From Lichenibacterium ramalinae (GTDB lineage Bacteria; Pseudomonadota; Alphaproteobacteria; Rhizobiales; Beijerinckiaceae): 64,000 nucleotides of DNA. The DNA is taken from NCBI RefSeq assembly GCF_004137085.1, contig NZ_QYBC01000007.1, positions 1-64,000 of the forward strand, read 5' to 3'. Both the position numbers and the translations under genes were made by a program. Below the pieces are notes generated by a model. It was not told the origin of the DNA. It saw only the letters and a program-made list of their open reading frames with translations, and made no database searches. Below, piece after piece: positions 18,411 to 26,665 of the stretch (its first letter is position 1; every line of letters starts with the position of its first letter).

Positions 18411-19109
18411 TCAAGTCCCGAGGTAGCCGCGAGCCCTGGCGAGGCCGAGCGCGGCCTGTTGGGCACCGGGAGCATCGAGCGGCCCGTTCACCAGCCCGGC
18501 CTGCCCGCGCACCACGCGGTGCCCTTCGAGGGGCACGAGCGGCACCGCCTTGACGACCCCAGGTTCGAAGCGGATGCCGGTCCCGGCCGGCCGGTCGATC
18601 TTCATGCCCCAGGCTGCGGAACGGTCGAAGTCGAGCGCCCGGTTGACCTCGAAGAAATGCGTGTGGCTGCGCACCTGGACGTCGCGGTCCCCGGTGTTGA
18701 CGACGTCGATGGTCAGCACCGGCAGGCCGGCCAGCACCGCAATGTCGTGCTCGGGCGACACGATCTCGCCCGGCACGAGGCGGCTCTCTTCCGGACTCTC
18801 ACCAGGCCCGATCGGCTCGAACAGAGCGATGACCTTGGTGCCCTCGGCGAAGAGGCACTCGATATAGAGCATGGGAATCATGGCGGCGACGCCGGGCTCG
18901 ACGTCGTCGGTGGTGAGCAGGCGCCCCGCCATGTCGCGGATCTCGTCGTAGGGCAGGTCGCGCCGCGCCGCCAGCATGACCTCGTCGGTCAGGAACGCCA
19001 CCGCTTCGGGGTGGCTGAGCCGGATGCCGAGGCGCCGGTTGCGGCGCGCAATCTCGGCTGCCGTGAAGACGACCAGCCGATCGAGTTCCGTCGGAGACAA
19101 GTTCATCAT
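18411..19109 (-). CDS. ureAB: Fused urease gamma-beta subunit
   Basis: This 232-residue protein joins a complete UreA (residues 1 to about 100, MNLSPTELDRLVVFTAAEIA through LLTTDDVEPGV) to a UreB (LVPGEIVSPEHDI through the RPAGTGIRFEPGVVKAVPLV core) by a short linker. The same fusion is known from Helicobacter and some other bacteria. The start is one of two adjacent ATGs, 19109 or 19106. The gene lies 11 bases upstream of ureC. Confidence 0.93.
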   Translation of the reverse strand: MMNLSPTELDRLVVFTAAEIARRNRRLGIRLSHPEAVAFLTDEVMLAARRDLPYDEIRDMAGRLLTTDDVEPGVAAMIPMLYIECLFAEGTKVIALFEPIGPGESPEESRLVPGEIVSPEHDIAVLAGLPVLTIDVVNTGDRDVQVRSHTHFFEVNRALDFDRSAAWGMKIDRPAGTGIRFEPGVVKAVPLVPLEGHRVVRGQAGLVNGPLDAPGAQQAALGLARARGYLGT

Positions 19110-19125
19110 GGGCTTGGTCTCGCTG

Positions 19126-19797
19126 TCAGGTGGTGAACATGCGGACGGGACGGGACCGCGAGATCGCGATGTCGACCAGGGGCGTGAAGCTCGACGGGGA
19201 GGCTCCCGCCGGCACGGGCTCGGCCAGCAGGTCCGCCAGCACGGCCCGGCAAAGCCCGAGCGAGCGTTGCGCCTCGACATGGCCGATGACGCCGAGCCGC
19301 ACGGCCGCGCTCACGAGGCCGTTGACCAGCGTCCACCCGGAGACGAGTTCCGCACTCGCGAGGTCGAGCCCGGCATCGCGGTAGACGACGGCCTGCACCG
19401 CCACGAGGTGGCCCAGGAGGGGCGCCTGTGAGACGGACGCGCGATACAGCGTCGACAGCGGACCGCCGAGGCGGACCGAGACACCGAGCAGCGCCCGCCC
19501 GGCCCGGCGTGACCCCTCACGCATCGCCGCGGAGGGCGTGGCGGTCTCGGCGTAACGGTCGACCGCCGTGACGCCGGAGACGTCCGCGGCCCGAAAGGCG
19601 CGCCCCAGCAGGGGGCGGTCCATACTGTTCCACCGCAGGGTCAGATGCTCCCAGGCGATGTCGTCGAGGTCCTGGCGGCTCGCCAGCAGGCCGTCGGCGG
19701 CCAATCCCTCGACGCCCCACGAAAAGGCGAAGCCGCCGGCCGGATAGGCGCTGTCGCCGTATTGCAGCAACGCCAACGCCGCCTCGGCATCAAACAT
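19126..19797 (-). CDS. ureF: Urease accessory protein UreF
   Basis: UreF is the helical adaptor that gates UreG in the urease activation complex. The 223-residue product begins ALALLQYGDSAYPAGGFAFSWG, the family's characteristic N-terminus, and includes LYRASVSQAPLLGHLVAVQAVVYRDAG. It overlaps the end of ureE by 8 bases and precedes ureAB by 16, consistent with one operon. Confidence 0.92.
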   Translation of the reverse strand: MFDAEAALALLQYGDSAYPAGGFAFSWGVEGLAADGLLASRQDLDDIAWEHLTLRWNSMDRPLLGRAFRAADVSGVTAVDRYAETATPSAAMREGSRRAGRALLGVSVRLGGPLSTLYRASVSQAPLLGHLVAVQAVVYRDAGLDLASAELVSGWTLVNGLVSAAVRLGVIGHVEAQRSLGLCRAVLADLLAEPVPAGASPSSFTPLVDIAISRSRPVRMFTT

Positions 19798-20239
19798 CGG
19801 TGATCTCCTCGAGGAGATTGGCGGCCAGCAGGTGAGCGATGCGGGCGCGATATTCGTCGGTCGGGCCGTCGAGCAGGACGACGAGGACGTCGCCCTCGAA
19901 GCGAACGCGCCAGTGGAGGTTGCCGGCGTGCCAACCGAGGCCCAGGGCCGCCGAGGCATCGCGGGGGCGCAGGCGCCAGACCGCCTGCTCGCCGAAGCGC
20001 GCGATGACGGCGCGGCCATGGGCGAGGAACAGCAGGGCACCGTCGGTCAGGACTTCGTCGCGCTCGAGGCTCACGGCACAGTCGGTTCCCTTGTCGGTCG
20101 CCAGCCGGAAGCGTTTGCGCCCGGCCTCGTGCGGGGGCACGAACAGGAACTCGATCCCGCCGTGATGCTCGACGTGGTGGAGGCGAGACTGGACCTCCGG
20201 GTCGTCCCGATGCCCGACGATGCCGTGGAGCCTCAGCAT
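19790..20239 (-). CDS. ureE: Urease nickel chaperone UreE
   Basis: UreE delivers nickel to the activation complex. The 149-residue protein has the N-terminal peptide-binding domain and the metal-binding domain with GWHAGNLHWRVRFEG, corresponding to the HLGNRHW motif with its conserved His. It lacks a His-rich C-terminal tail, so it would bind few Ni ions. It is the first urease gene of the run, 27 bases after the asparaginase-like gene. Confidence 0.88.
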   Translation of the reverse strand: MLRLHGIVGHRDDPEVQSRLHHVEHHGGIEFLFVPPHEAGRKRFRLATDKGTDCAVSLERDEVLTDGALLFLAHGRAVIARFGEQAVWRLRPRDASAALGLGWHAGNLHWRVRFEGDVLVVLLDGPTDEYRARIAHLLAANLLEEITDV

Positions 20240-20266
20240 GGGCGAGCCTCGTCGGCAGCCCGCGCG

Positions 20267-21955
20267 TCAGTGAGTGTCGAAGACATGCTGATACTCGGCG
20301 ATGGCGGATCTCAGGGCCGCGGTTTCGGAGGCCGTCGGGGCGTCCGGATCGGCCGGGGTCGAGAGGCTGCCGAACCGCATGAGGCAGGCCATGAGCAGCA
20401 GGCGGGCCTTCGTGGAGGTGAGGTTGAGGCCCGCGATCGTCCAAGGATCGGGATCGGCGAAGCCTTCCGGGTAGCCCCGCCCCACGCGCACGACCGGCAG
20501 GCCGCCGTGGACCGCGCGCTTCAGCATCGCGCCGCGCAGGTGCGACGTCGCGGAGCCGTAGGGGACCAGTCCCTCGATCACGAAGCCGCACAGACGGCCG
20601 CTGTCGAGCCGGTGGCGGATCAGGAGGTCGAGGTCGGGCTCGTCGGCGGGATCATCACCAAAGCCGTCGGCGACATAGCAGCCGTCCTTGACGATGGACA
20701 CGAGCGGGATGGCGCCGGGCAGGAGGCGGCCCCTCTCGTCCTTCACGGCGACAGGCAGCCGCGCGATGCGCCCCTCGACGAGCCGCGTGGCCTCGACGCG
20801 CGAGGGCAGCCGGGTGATGTTGACGGCCGAATTCGCCGTGTGGCGATAGGCCGGGACATACATGAGATAGGGCGCGCCCGTGTGAGTCACCTGGCCCAGG
20901 ATGCCGCCATGTCCGCCCGTCGCCACGTAGCCGCCCGGCCGTGCGTCGACCTTGGCGACCTCGCGGGCGGCGAAGAACTGCTGCTCCTGGATCACGACGG
21001 TGCCGGCGCGGTTGCCGCCCTGGCCGTCCCGCCAGATGCCGGATTCGATGAACGCGACGGAATCCACGATGTTGGCTGGACCGTCGTTGCTGATCTGGCC
21101 CTGCGGGCGCTGGGCGGCGTTGCACGCGATCGGCAGGTTCGTGTCGATCAGGAGGTTGAACCAGTAGGCGGTCTCCTCGATCTGGGGACTGCCTTGGGTC
21201 CAGATCGCGCCGTCGTACCGGCCCGACGCCAGGATGGCTTGGACATCGTTGGTGATCTTGGCGAGCAGCGGCCGCGGCGGTGCCTTGGCGAGATGGTGGG
21301 GCTTGTAGGCGAAGAAATCCTGGCCGTGACGCTCGGGCAGGATATCGCCCTCGCCGTTGTCGGCCCTGAGGCCCGCCGGAAGCCCCTTGGTGAACCCTCC
21401 AGGCGGCGCTACGCGATAGAAATCGACCAGCGCCCGCCCGCCGATGAGGTTGACCTTGCCATCAGCCCCGATCGAAAGCCGGTCGATCTCCTCGAAGCTG
21501 CGCGACCCGTCGGGATAGAAGCCCTGCCGGGTGGTTTCGCTGCCCGGGCTGGTCGTCTCCTCCTCCCAGGGCGCACCGTCCCGCTGCAGAGCCATGTAGG
21601 GGAGAGGGTAGAGGCCGTCCTCGGGCGATAGCTCGACCGCGTAGACGGGCTTGTCGGCCTCGCTCGCGCGCTCGCCACGGAATTGCCCGTCCGACCCGAT
21701 GAAACCGTCCGGCGGCCCGTAGAGTTCGGCCGCATCGGCTTCGAGTGGATGGGCCGAGAACTGCTCGACATAGACCGTCACGGGCGCCGCCAGCCGTTGA
21801 GCCCGCAGGGAGTCGAAGGCGAGCGCGCTGCCGTCCTCGGCCGTCAGCGGCGCCAACCCCCGGCGCCGGCGCGCCTTGTTGGACGTGACGAGCGGCGGGG
21901 TGTTCTGGATCGTCGCGGTGGGTCCCGCGAGGTGGGCGATGCGGACCTTCGACAT
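20267..21955 (-). CDS. Asparaginase-fold protein with altered catalytic motif
   Basis: The 562-residue protein contains a type I/II asparaginase-like region from about residue 225: TQGSPQIEETAY (253-264) aligns with the usual THGTDTMEETAY, followed by NAAQRPQGQISNDGPANI (279-296) and the C-terminal LNLTSTKARLLLM. The catalytic Thr-Asp pair of the second motif is replaced by Ser-Pro. The N-terminal TGGTI motif may be the degenerate TATIQNT near residue 14, separated from the rest by about 200 family-atypical residues. No signal peptide is seen. Its place between an amidase fragment and urease suggests an amidohydrolase or a sensor-like relative; activity is uncertain. Confidence 0.7.
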   Translation of the reverse strand: MSKVRIAHLAGPTATIQNTPPLVTSNKARRRRGLAPLTAEDGSALAFDSLRAQRLAAPVTVYVEQFSAHPLEADAAELYGPPDGFIGSDGQFRGERASEADKPVYAVELSPEDGLYPLPYMALQRDGAPWEEETTSPGSETTRQGFYPDGSRSFEEIDRLSIGADGKVNLIGGRALVDFYRVAPPGGFTKGLPAGLRADNGEGDILPERHGQDFFAYKPHHLAKAPPRPLLAKITNDVQAILASGRYDGAIWTQGSPQIEETAYWFNLLIDTNLPIACNAAQRPQGQISNDGPANIVDSVAFIESGIWRDGQGGNRAGTVVIQEQQFFAAREVAKVDARPGGYVATGGHGGILGQVTHTGAPYLMYVPAYRHTANSAVNITRLPSRVEATRLVEGRIARLPVAVKDERGRLLPGAIPLVSIVKDGCYVADGFGDDPADEPDLDLLIRHRLDSGRLCGFVIEGLVPYGSATSHLRGAMLKRAVHGGLPVVRVGRGYPEGFADPDPWTIAGLNLTSTKARLLLMACLMRFGSLSTPADPDAPTASETAALRSAIAEYQHVFDTH

Positions 21956-21961
21956 ATCGCG

Positions 21962-22435
21962 TCACATCCTCAGATTTTTCTTGTCCATCATCATGTGGAC
22001 GCCCTTGGAGCCGTTCACCGTCTGGGTGATGTGGAGGTCGCCCGCGAGGCTGCAGAGCATGTAGGCGTCCGCATGCGACAGGCCGTTCGTCTCGCCGATG
22101 AGCGCGATCGTCTCCCGGACTGCCTTGACGGCGCATCGGTCGAGGTCCGGATCCACGCCCATGGTGACGTGGTGGGTGGGAGTCTCGGCACGGGGATACG
22201 TGAAGGCGAGATCGTCGCGCACGATGAATTCGAAGCTGCCGCGCAGCGCCGTCTCGATGGCGGTGATGCAGGGCACGTGGAAGGCGGTGGGGTCGGGCAC
22301 GACGTCGGGGCTTCCCGTCACGGTATCGATCGTGACCGTGTCGCCACTGGCGGCGCGCAGGTTGGGCGGCAGTGTTGCGTCGAAGTATTCCCGGTGACAG
22401 GTCTCGATCCCGTGTTGGAGGTGATGGTGGGCCAC
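21962..22435 (-). pseudogene. Acetamidase/formamidase with internal in-frame deletion
   Basis: The 157-residue reading frame joins the N-terminus of an acetamidase/formamidase (HHLQHGIETCHREYFDATLP to about FHVP, residue 56) directly to its C-terminal third (CITAIETALRGSFEF to the end, including PTHHVTMGVDPDLD and LAGDLHITQTVNGSKG). Family members are about 310-320 residues, so roughly 150 central residues, including most of the metal and substrate site, are missing with the frame kept. It is still spaced like an operon member, 6 bases before the asparaginase-like gene. It is either a remnant or a minimised protein. Confidence 0.72.
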
Positions 22436-22486
22436 GTCGCTTGTCTCCGGATGGTATCAGGGTCTGGTACGGGCGGGCTCCCGCGA

Positions 22487-23599
22487 TCAGGCGGAGGCGC
22501 AGTGCGCCGGCGAGGACCGGGCGGCAAGGTCGATGCCCTCGCGCACCGCCGGGTCGCCGGCCACGCCCGGGTCGAAGGTCAGAAGGCCGGCCTTGAGCCG
22601 GGTCCGCACGCAGCGCGCCATGTGACGGCGCAGGTCCGTCACCGGAGCCGGAACGGCGCGGGTGCAGTCCGGCCCAGCGTGAGCACAGCGGGGCGCGAAG
22701 CTGCATCCGTCCGGCAGGGCCCGGAGATCGGGCGGGCTACCCGCTATGGCTTCGAGGGGGTGGTCGCGGCCTTGGTCCTTGGCGGTCGAGGCCAGCATCG
22801 CCCTGGTGTAGGGGTGCTTCGGGGCGACCAGCACGTCGCGTGCGTCGCCGTATTCGATGATGCGGCCCGCGTACATGACCGCCACCTCGTCGGCGATCTG
22901 CGCCGCCACACCGAGGTCGTGCGTGACGAAGATCATCGCCATGCCCATCTCGCGCTGGATCCTGCGGAGCAGCACCAGGATCTGGATCTGCACCGAAGCG
23001 TCGAGGGCCGTCGTGGGCTCGTCGGCGAGGAGCAGGCTCGGGCGGCACGAGAGCGCCATGGCGATGACGATGCGCTGGCGCAATCCGCCCGACAGTTCGT
23101 GCGGATAGGCTTTGAGCCGCCGCTCGGGCGAAGGCACGCGCACGAGTTCCAGCAGTTCCAGCGCGCGCGCCCAGGCCGCCTCGCGGCTGACCTTCTCGTG
23201 GCGCCGGACGGTTTCGGCGATCTGCTCGCCCACGGTATAGAGTGGGTCGAGCGCCGTCATGGGCTCTTGGAACACCATGGACACGAGGGAGCCGCGCAGC
23301 TTCGTCATGGTCCGATCGCCGATGCTGGCGATGTCGTGTTCGCCGACTCGCATCCCGCCCTCGATGACGGTGCGGCCCTTCGGGTGCAGGCGCAGGAGTG
23401 AGCGCATCATCACGGATTTGCCGGAGCCCGATTCACCGATCACGCACAGGACCTTGCCCCGCTCGAGATCGAACGAGATCCCGTTCACCGCCCGAACGGT
23501 CGCGTCCCGGCTGACGAAGGTCACCCGCAGGTCCTCGACGCGCACGAAGGGCTCGGGCCGGGGCACGGCCGCGACAGCGGGGGGCGACATGTCGTTCAC
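22487..23599 (-). CDS. Dipeptide-type ABC importer ATPase (OppD/DppD)
   Basis: This ATPase of about 370 residues has Walker A GESGSGKS, signature LSGGLRQR, Walker [13 protein letters not shown] and the Cys-rich C-terminal oligopeptide-transporter domain (CSFAPRCAHAGPDC). The GTG at 23599 gives VNDMSPP; an ATG three codons in (23590) is the alternative. It follows the partner ATPase gene by 17 bases. With its partner it powers uptake through the two permeases encoded upstream. Confidence 0.9.
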   Translation of the reverse strand: MNDMSPPAVAAVPRPEPFVRVEDLRVTFVSRDATVRAVNGISFDLERGKVLCVIGESGSGKSVMMRSLLRLHPKGRTVIEGGMRVGEHDIASIGDRTMTKLRGSLVSMVFQEPMTALDPLYTVGEQIAETVRRHEKVSREAAWARALELLELVRVPSPERRLKAYPHELSGGLRQRIVIAMALSCRPSLLLADEPTTALDASVQIQILVLLRRIQREMGMAMIFVTHDLGVAAQIADEVAVMYAGRIIEYGDARDVLVAPKHPYTRAMLASTAKDQGRDHPLEAIAGSPPDLRALPDGCSFAPRCAHAGPDCTRAVPAPVTDLRRHMARCVRTRLKAGLLTFDPGVAGDPAVREGIDLAARSSPAHCASA

Positions 23600-23616
23600 G
23601 GGATGTCCCTCGTTCG

Positions 23617-24708
23617 TCAATGGACGCCGACCCGGTCGGGAGCCCGGCTGTGCCCGGACCCTGGCTGGACCATGTGGCAGGCCGCGAGATGTCGCTCCGG
23701 CGCCAGCGCCAGCACGTCTCCCAGCACCGGAGCTGCGGTCTTGCAGATCTCTTCGACGAAGGGGCAGCGCGTGTGGAACCGGCACCCCGGAGGCGGGCTC
23801 ACGGGGCTCGGTGGGTCCCCGGCGAGCGGAGCCGCCTCGACGCGGGCCTCTGGGTCCATGCTGAGCCGACAGGCGAGCAGCGCCTGGGTATAGGGGTGTT
23901 TCGGGTCGTCGTAGATCGCGTCCACCGGGCCGATCTCCACCACTTGGCCGAGGTACATGACGAGGACACGGTCCGAGATGTATCGGACCACGTGCAGGTC
24001 GTGTGAGATAAAGATGTAAGTTAGATTCAACTGCCTCTTCAGCACGCCGAGCAGATTCAGCACCTGCGCTTCGACGGATTTGTCGAGGGCCGACACGGCC
24101 TCGTCGAGGATCAAGAGGCGCGGGTCCAGTGCGAGCGCGCGAGCGATGTTGACGCGTTGCTTCTGACCGCCCGACAGCTCGTGCGGATACCGCTGCCCGA
24201 AGAGGCTGGGGTTGAGCCCGACTTTCTCCATGAGAGAGCGGGCCTGCGCTTTGGCGCTGCTGCCCGAGGCACCCTGGACCCGGGGCCCGTAGGCGATCGA
24301 TTGCTCGATCGGCAGGCGCGGGTTCAGCGACGAGGCGCTGTCCTGGAACACCATCTGGAGCGACCGGCGCAACTCGTCGAGCATGACGCCGCGCGCTTCG
24401 CCTACGGGATCTCCGTCGAGCACGAGTTGTCCCGCATCCTTGGGGATCAAATGCATCAGCAACCGGGCGAGCGTGGACTTCCCGCAGCCCGACTCGCCCA
24501 CGATGCCGAGCGTCTCGCCCTTCACCACGACGAAGGACACGTCGTCGACGGCCCTCACCTCGGCGACCGTGCGGTTCAGCAGGCCGGCCCGGATCGGGAA
24601 TGACTTCTTCAGGCCCTGCACGATCAGCATGGGCTGGGCAGGACCGCCACGGTCCCGTGGATCGGGGGACGGGTGGGAGCCTCCCGCGACGGCGATGGGA
24701 TGGATCAC
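23617..24708 (-). CDS. Dipeptide-type ABC importer ATPase (OppF/DppF)
   Basis: This second ATPase has Walker [10 protein letters not shown], signature LSGGQKQR, Walker B LLILDEAVSALD (Pro replaced by Ala) and the C-terminal Cys region (CRFHTRCPFVEEIC). The GTG at 24708 (363 residues) is chosen because a good GAGGGAGTT ribosome binding site precedes it and it lies 14 bases after the permease gene. The ATG at 24630 starts right at the domain but has no clear ribosome binding site. Confidence 0.88.
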   Translation of the reverse strand: MIHPIAVAGGSHPSPDPRDRGGPAQPMLIVQGLKKSFPIRAGLLNRTVAEVRAVDDVSFVVVKGETLGIVGESGCGKSTLARLLMHLIPKDAGQLVLDGDPVGEARGVMLDELRRSLQMVFQDSASSLNPRLPIEQSIAYGPRVQGASGSSAKAQARSLMEKVGLNPSLFGQRYPHELSGGQKQRVNIARALALDPRLLILDEAVSALDKSVEAQVLNLLGVLKRQLNLTYIFISHDLHVVRYISDRVLVMYLGQVVEIGPVDAIYDDPKHPYTQALLACRLSMDPEARVEAAPLAGDPPSPVSPPPGCRFHTRCPFVEEICKTAAPVLGDVLALAPERHLAACHMVQPGSGHSRAPDRVGVH

Positions 24709-24722
24709 GACGGCGAACTCCC

Positions 24723-25628
24723 TCAGGACCTGACGTCCATGGCCTGGCGCAAGCCGTCGCTCACGAGGTTGAACGCGATGGAGGTGACCAGGATGGCGAT
24801 GCCCGGAATCGCGCTCACCCAGGGCTGGACGTAGATCGATTGGCGTAGCGTCGAGAGCATCAGCCCCCAATCCGCCGTCGGCGGCGACACGCCGAGCCCC
24901 AAAAAGGACAGCCCCGACGCTAGGATGATGGAGACCGAGACCAGGGTGGAGGCATAGACCACCACCGGTGACATCACGTTGATGATGACATGGGTGAACA
25001 GGATCGACAGCGTCGAGGCGCCGGTGGCACGGGCGGCGTCGACGAAATCCATGGTTCGGACCTGGGCGGTGGCGGTCTCGGCGACGCGGCATAGCGGCGG
25101 GATCAGCACGATCGTCAGGGTCAGGAGCTGGTTGACGATGCCGCCCCCGAGGCTGCCGGAGATCGCCACGGCGAGCAGCACCGAGGGAAAGGCGAAGAAC
25201 ACGTCCATGGTGCGCATGATGACGGTGTTGACCTTGCCACCGTAATAGCCCGCCAGGACCCCGAAGAGGCCCCCGATGGCCGTCGCCAGGACCACGGGCA
25301 GGATGCCCATGGAGAGCGACACGCGGCCGCCGAAGAGCAACCGGCTCAGCATGTCGCGTCCCTGCTCGTCGGTGCCGAGCAGATAGTTGCGGTAGCCGAT
25401 CGGCTTCAGCCGATGCGCCATGCTGGACTTATAGGGGTCCAAGGGGGCGAGTTCGGGCGCGAAGACCGCCGAGGCCACGATGATCAGGATGAGGACGAGG
25501 CAGAACAGCGTGACGTAGTCGTAGCGCAGCCGCCTCCAGACGCTCCCCCAGTAGCCGCGGACGCGTTGCGGCGCGGCAGGCAGGTGCGTAGCGGCCGGCG
25601 AACGGGATGGAACGATGGCGTCGGTCAT
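24723..25628 (-). CDS. Dipeptide-type ABC importer permease (DppC)
   Basis: The product is an inner-membrane permease of 301 residues with an N-terminal cytoplasmic stretch, a first helix near 40-62 and five further helices. It carries the DppC hallmarks LLGTDEQGRDMLSRLLFGGRVSL and the EAA-loop region DAARATGASTLSILFTHVIIN. It pairs with the DppB-type permease encoded 13 bases upstream. Confidence 0.9.
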   Translation of the reverse strand: MTDAIVPSRSPAATHLPAAPQRVRGYWGSVWRRLRYDYVTLFCLVLILIIVASAVFAPELAPLDPYKSSMAHRLKPIGYRNYLLGTDEQGRDMLSRLLFGGRVSLSMGILPVVLATAIGGLFGVLAGYYGGKVNTVIMRTMDVFFAFPSVLLAVAISGSLGGGIVNQLLTLTIVLIPPLCRVAETATAQVRTMDFVDAARATGASTLSILFTHVIINVMSPVVVYASTLVSVSIILASGLSFLGLGVSPPTADWGLMLSTLRQSIYVQPWVSAIPGIAILVTSIAFNLVSDGLRQAMDVRS

Positions 25629-25641
25629 CGGCGGCTCTCGA

Positions 25642-26598
25642 TCAGCTGCGCTTGATGCGGGGATCGATCGTCGACTGGACGAGATCGACCGCGAGGTTGA
25701 TCAGCACGAAGGCCGTGGCGAGGACCAGGATAGTGCCCTGCAGAAGCGGGATGTCGCGGGTCAGCACGGCCTTGTTCAGCAGGTAACCGGTGCCGGGCCA
25801 GGTGAAGACGGTCTCGACCAGCACCGAGCCGCCGATGAGGTAGCCGAGCTGAAGCCCCAGCATGGCCACGGCCTGGGGCAGGATGTTGCGGAGGGCGTGG
25901 ACGATGACGGCGCGCTCGCTGAGGCCCTTGGCCCGCAGCGTCTGCACAAAGTCCTGGTTCAGGATCTCGGCCACGGCGGCGCGGGTCGTGCGGGTCATGA
26001 TGCCGAGGGGCGGCAGAGCCAGCGCGACGATGGGCATGATGGCGAACTTGAAGTCGTCCCAGTGCAAGTAATCGAAACTCTCCGAACCGCTTGCCCCCAT
26101 GCCGGTCGCGGGCAACCAGGACAGGTTGACGGCGAAGAGGATGACGAGGATCACGCCCAGCCAGAAGGGCGGCACGCTGATGCCGAAGACCGCCACGGCC
26201 GTGATGACCCGGTCGGCGAGCCTGCCGGAGCGGTAGGCCGCCAGGACGCCGAAGATCGTCGACACCACGAAGGCCAGCACCACCGAGATGAGGGCGATCA
26301 CCAGGGTGTTGAGGAAGGCGTGAAGGACTTGTCCAGCCACCGGGGCGTTGTTGGCGATCGACAGGCCGAGATTGCCGACCAGGACCTTGCCGAGCCAGAT
26401 GACGTACTGGACCACGAGCGGCTGATCGAGCCCGTAGGCGGCCCTCAGCCGTGCCGCGTCGGCCGCACTGGCGGTCGGCGACAGCAGGTTCTGGATCGGG
26501 TCGCCCGGGGCGATCTGCACCAGGGCGAAGCAGATGATCGTGACACCCAGAAGGATCGGGATTGTCAGGACGATGCGCCGGGCCGCGTAAAGCCACAT
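25642..26598 (-). CDS. Dipeptide-type ABC importer permease (DppB)
   Basis: This permease of 318 residues has the DppB N-terminal helix (AARRIVLTIPILLGVTIICF), PGDPI motif and the EAA loop TLRAKGLSERAVIVHALRNI. It ends with VQSTIDPRIKRS as usual in the family. It is the second gene of the importer, 67 bases after the binding-protein gene. Confidence 0.9.
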   Translation of the reverse strand: MWLYAARRIVLTIPILLGVTIICFALVQIAPGDPIQNLLSPTASAADAARLRAAYGLDQPLVVQYVIWLGKVLVGNLGLSIANNAPVAGQVLHAFLNTLVIALISVVLAFVVSTIFGVLAAYRSGRLADRVITAVAVFGISVPPFWLGVILVILFAVNLSWLPATGMGASGSESFDYLHWDDFKFAIMPIVALALPPLGIMTRTTRAAVAEILNQDFVQTLRAKGLSERAVIVHALRNILPQAVAMLGLQLGYLIGGSVLVETVFTWPGTGYLLNKAVLTRDIPLLQGTILVLATAFVLINLAVDLVQSTIDPRIKRS

Positions 26599-26665
26599 CG
26601 GGCCTCTCCAGTCTCGGTTTTGGGGCTCGAGGCCTCCCGCCGGGGAAGGCCTGCCGGGTCCCGGT

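Noticed and set aside
19832-21631. Long plus-strand frame of about 600 codons
   Set aside because: Antisense shadow of the asparaginase-like and urease genes.
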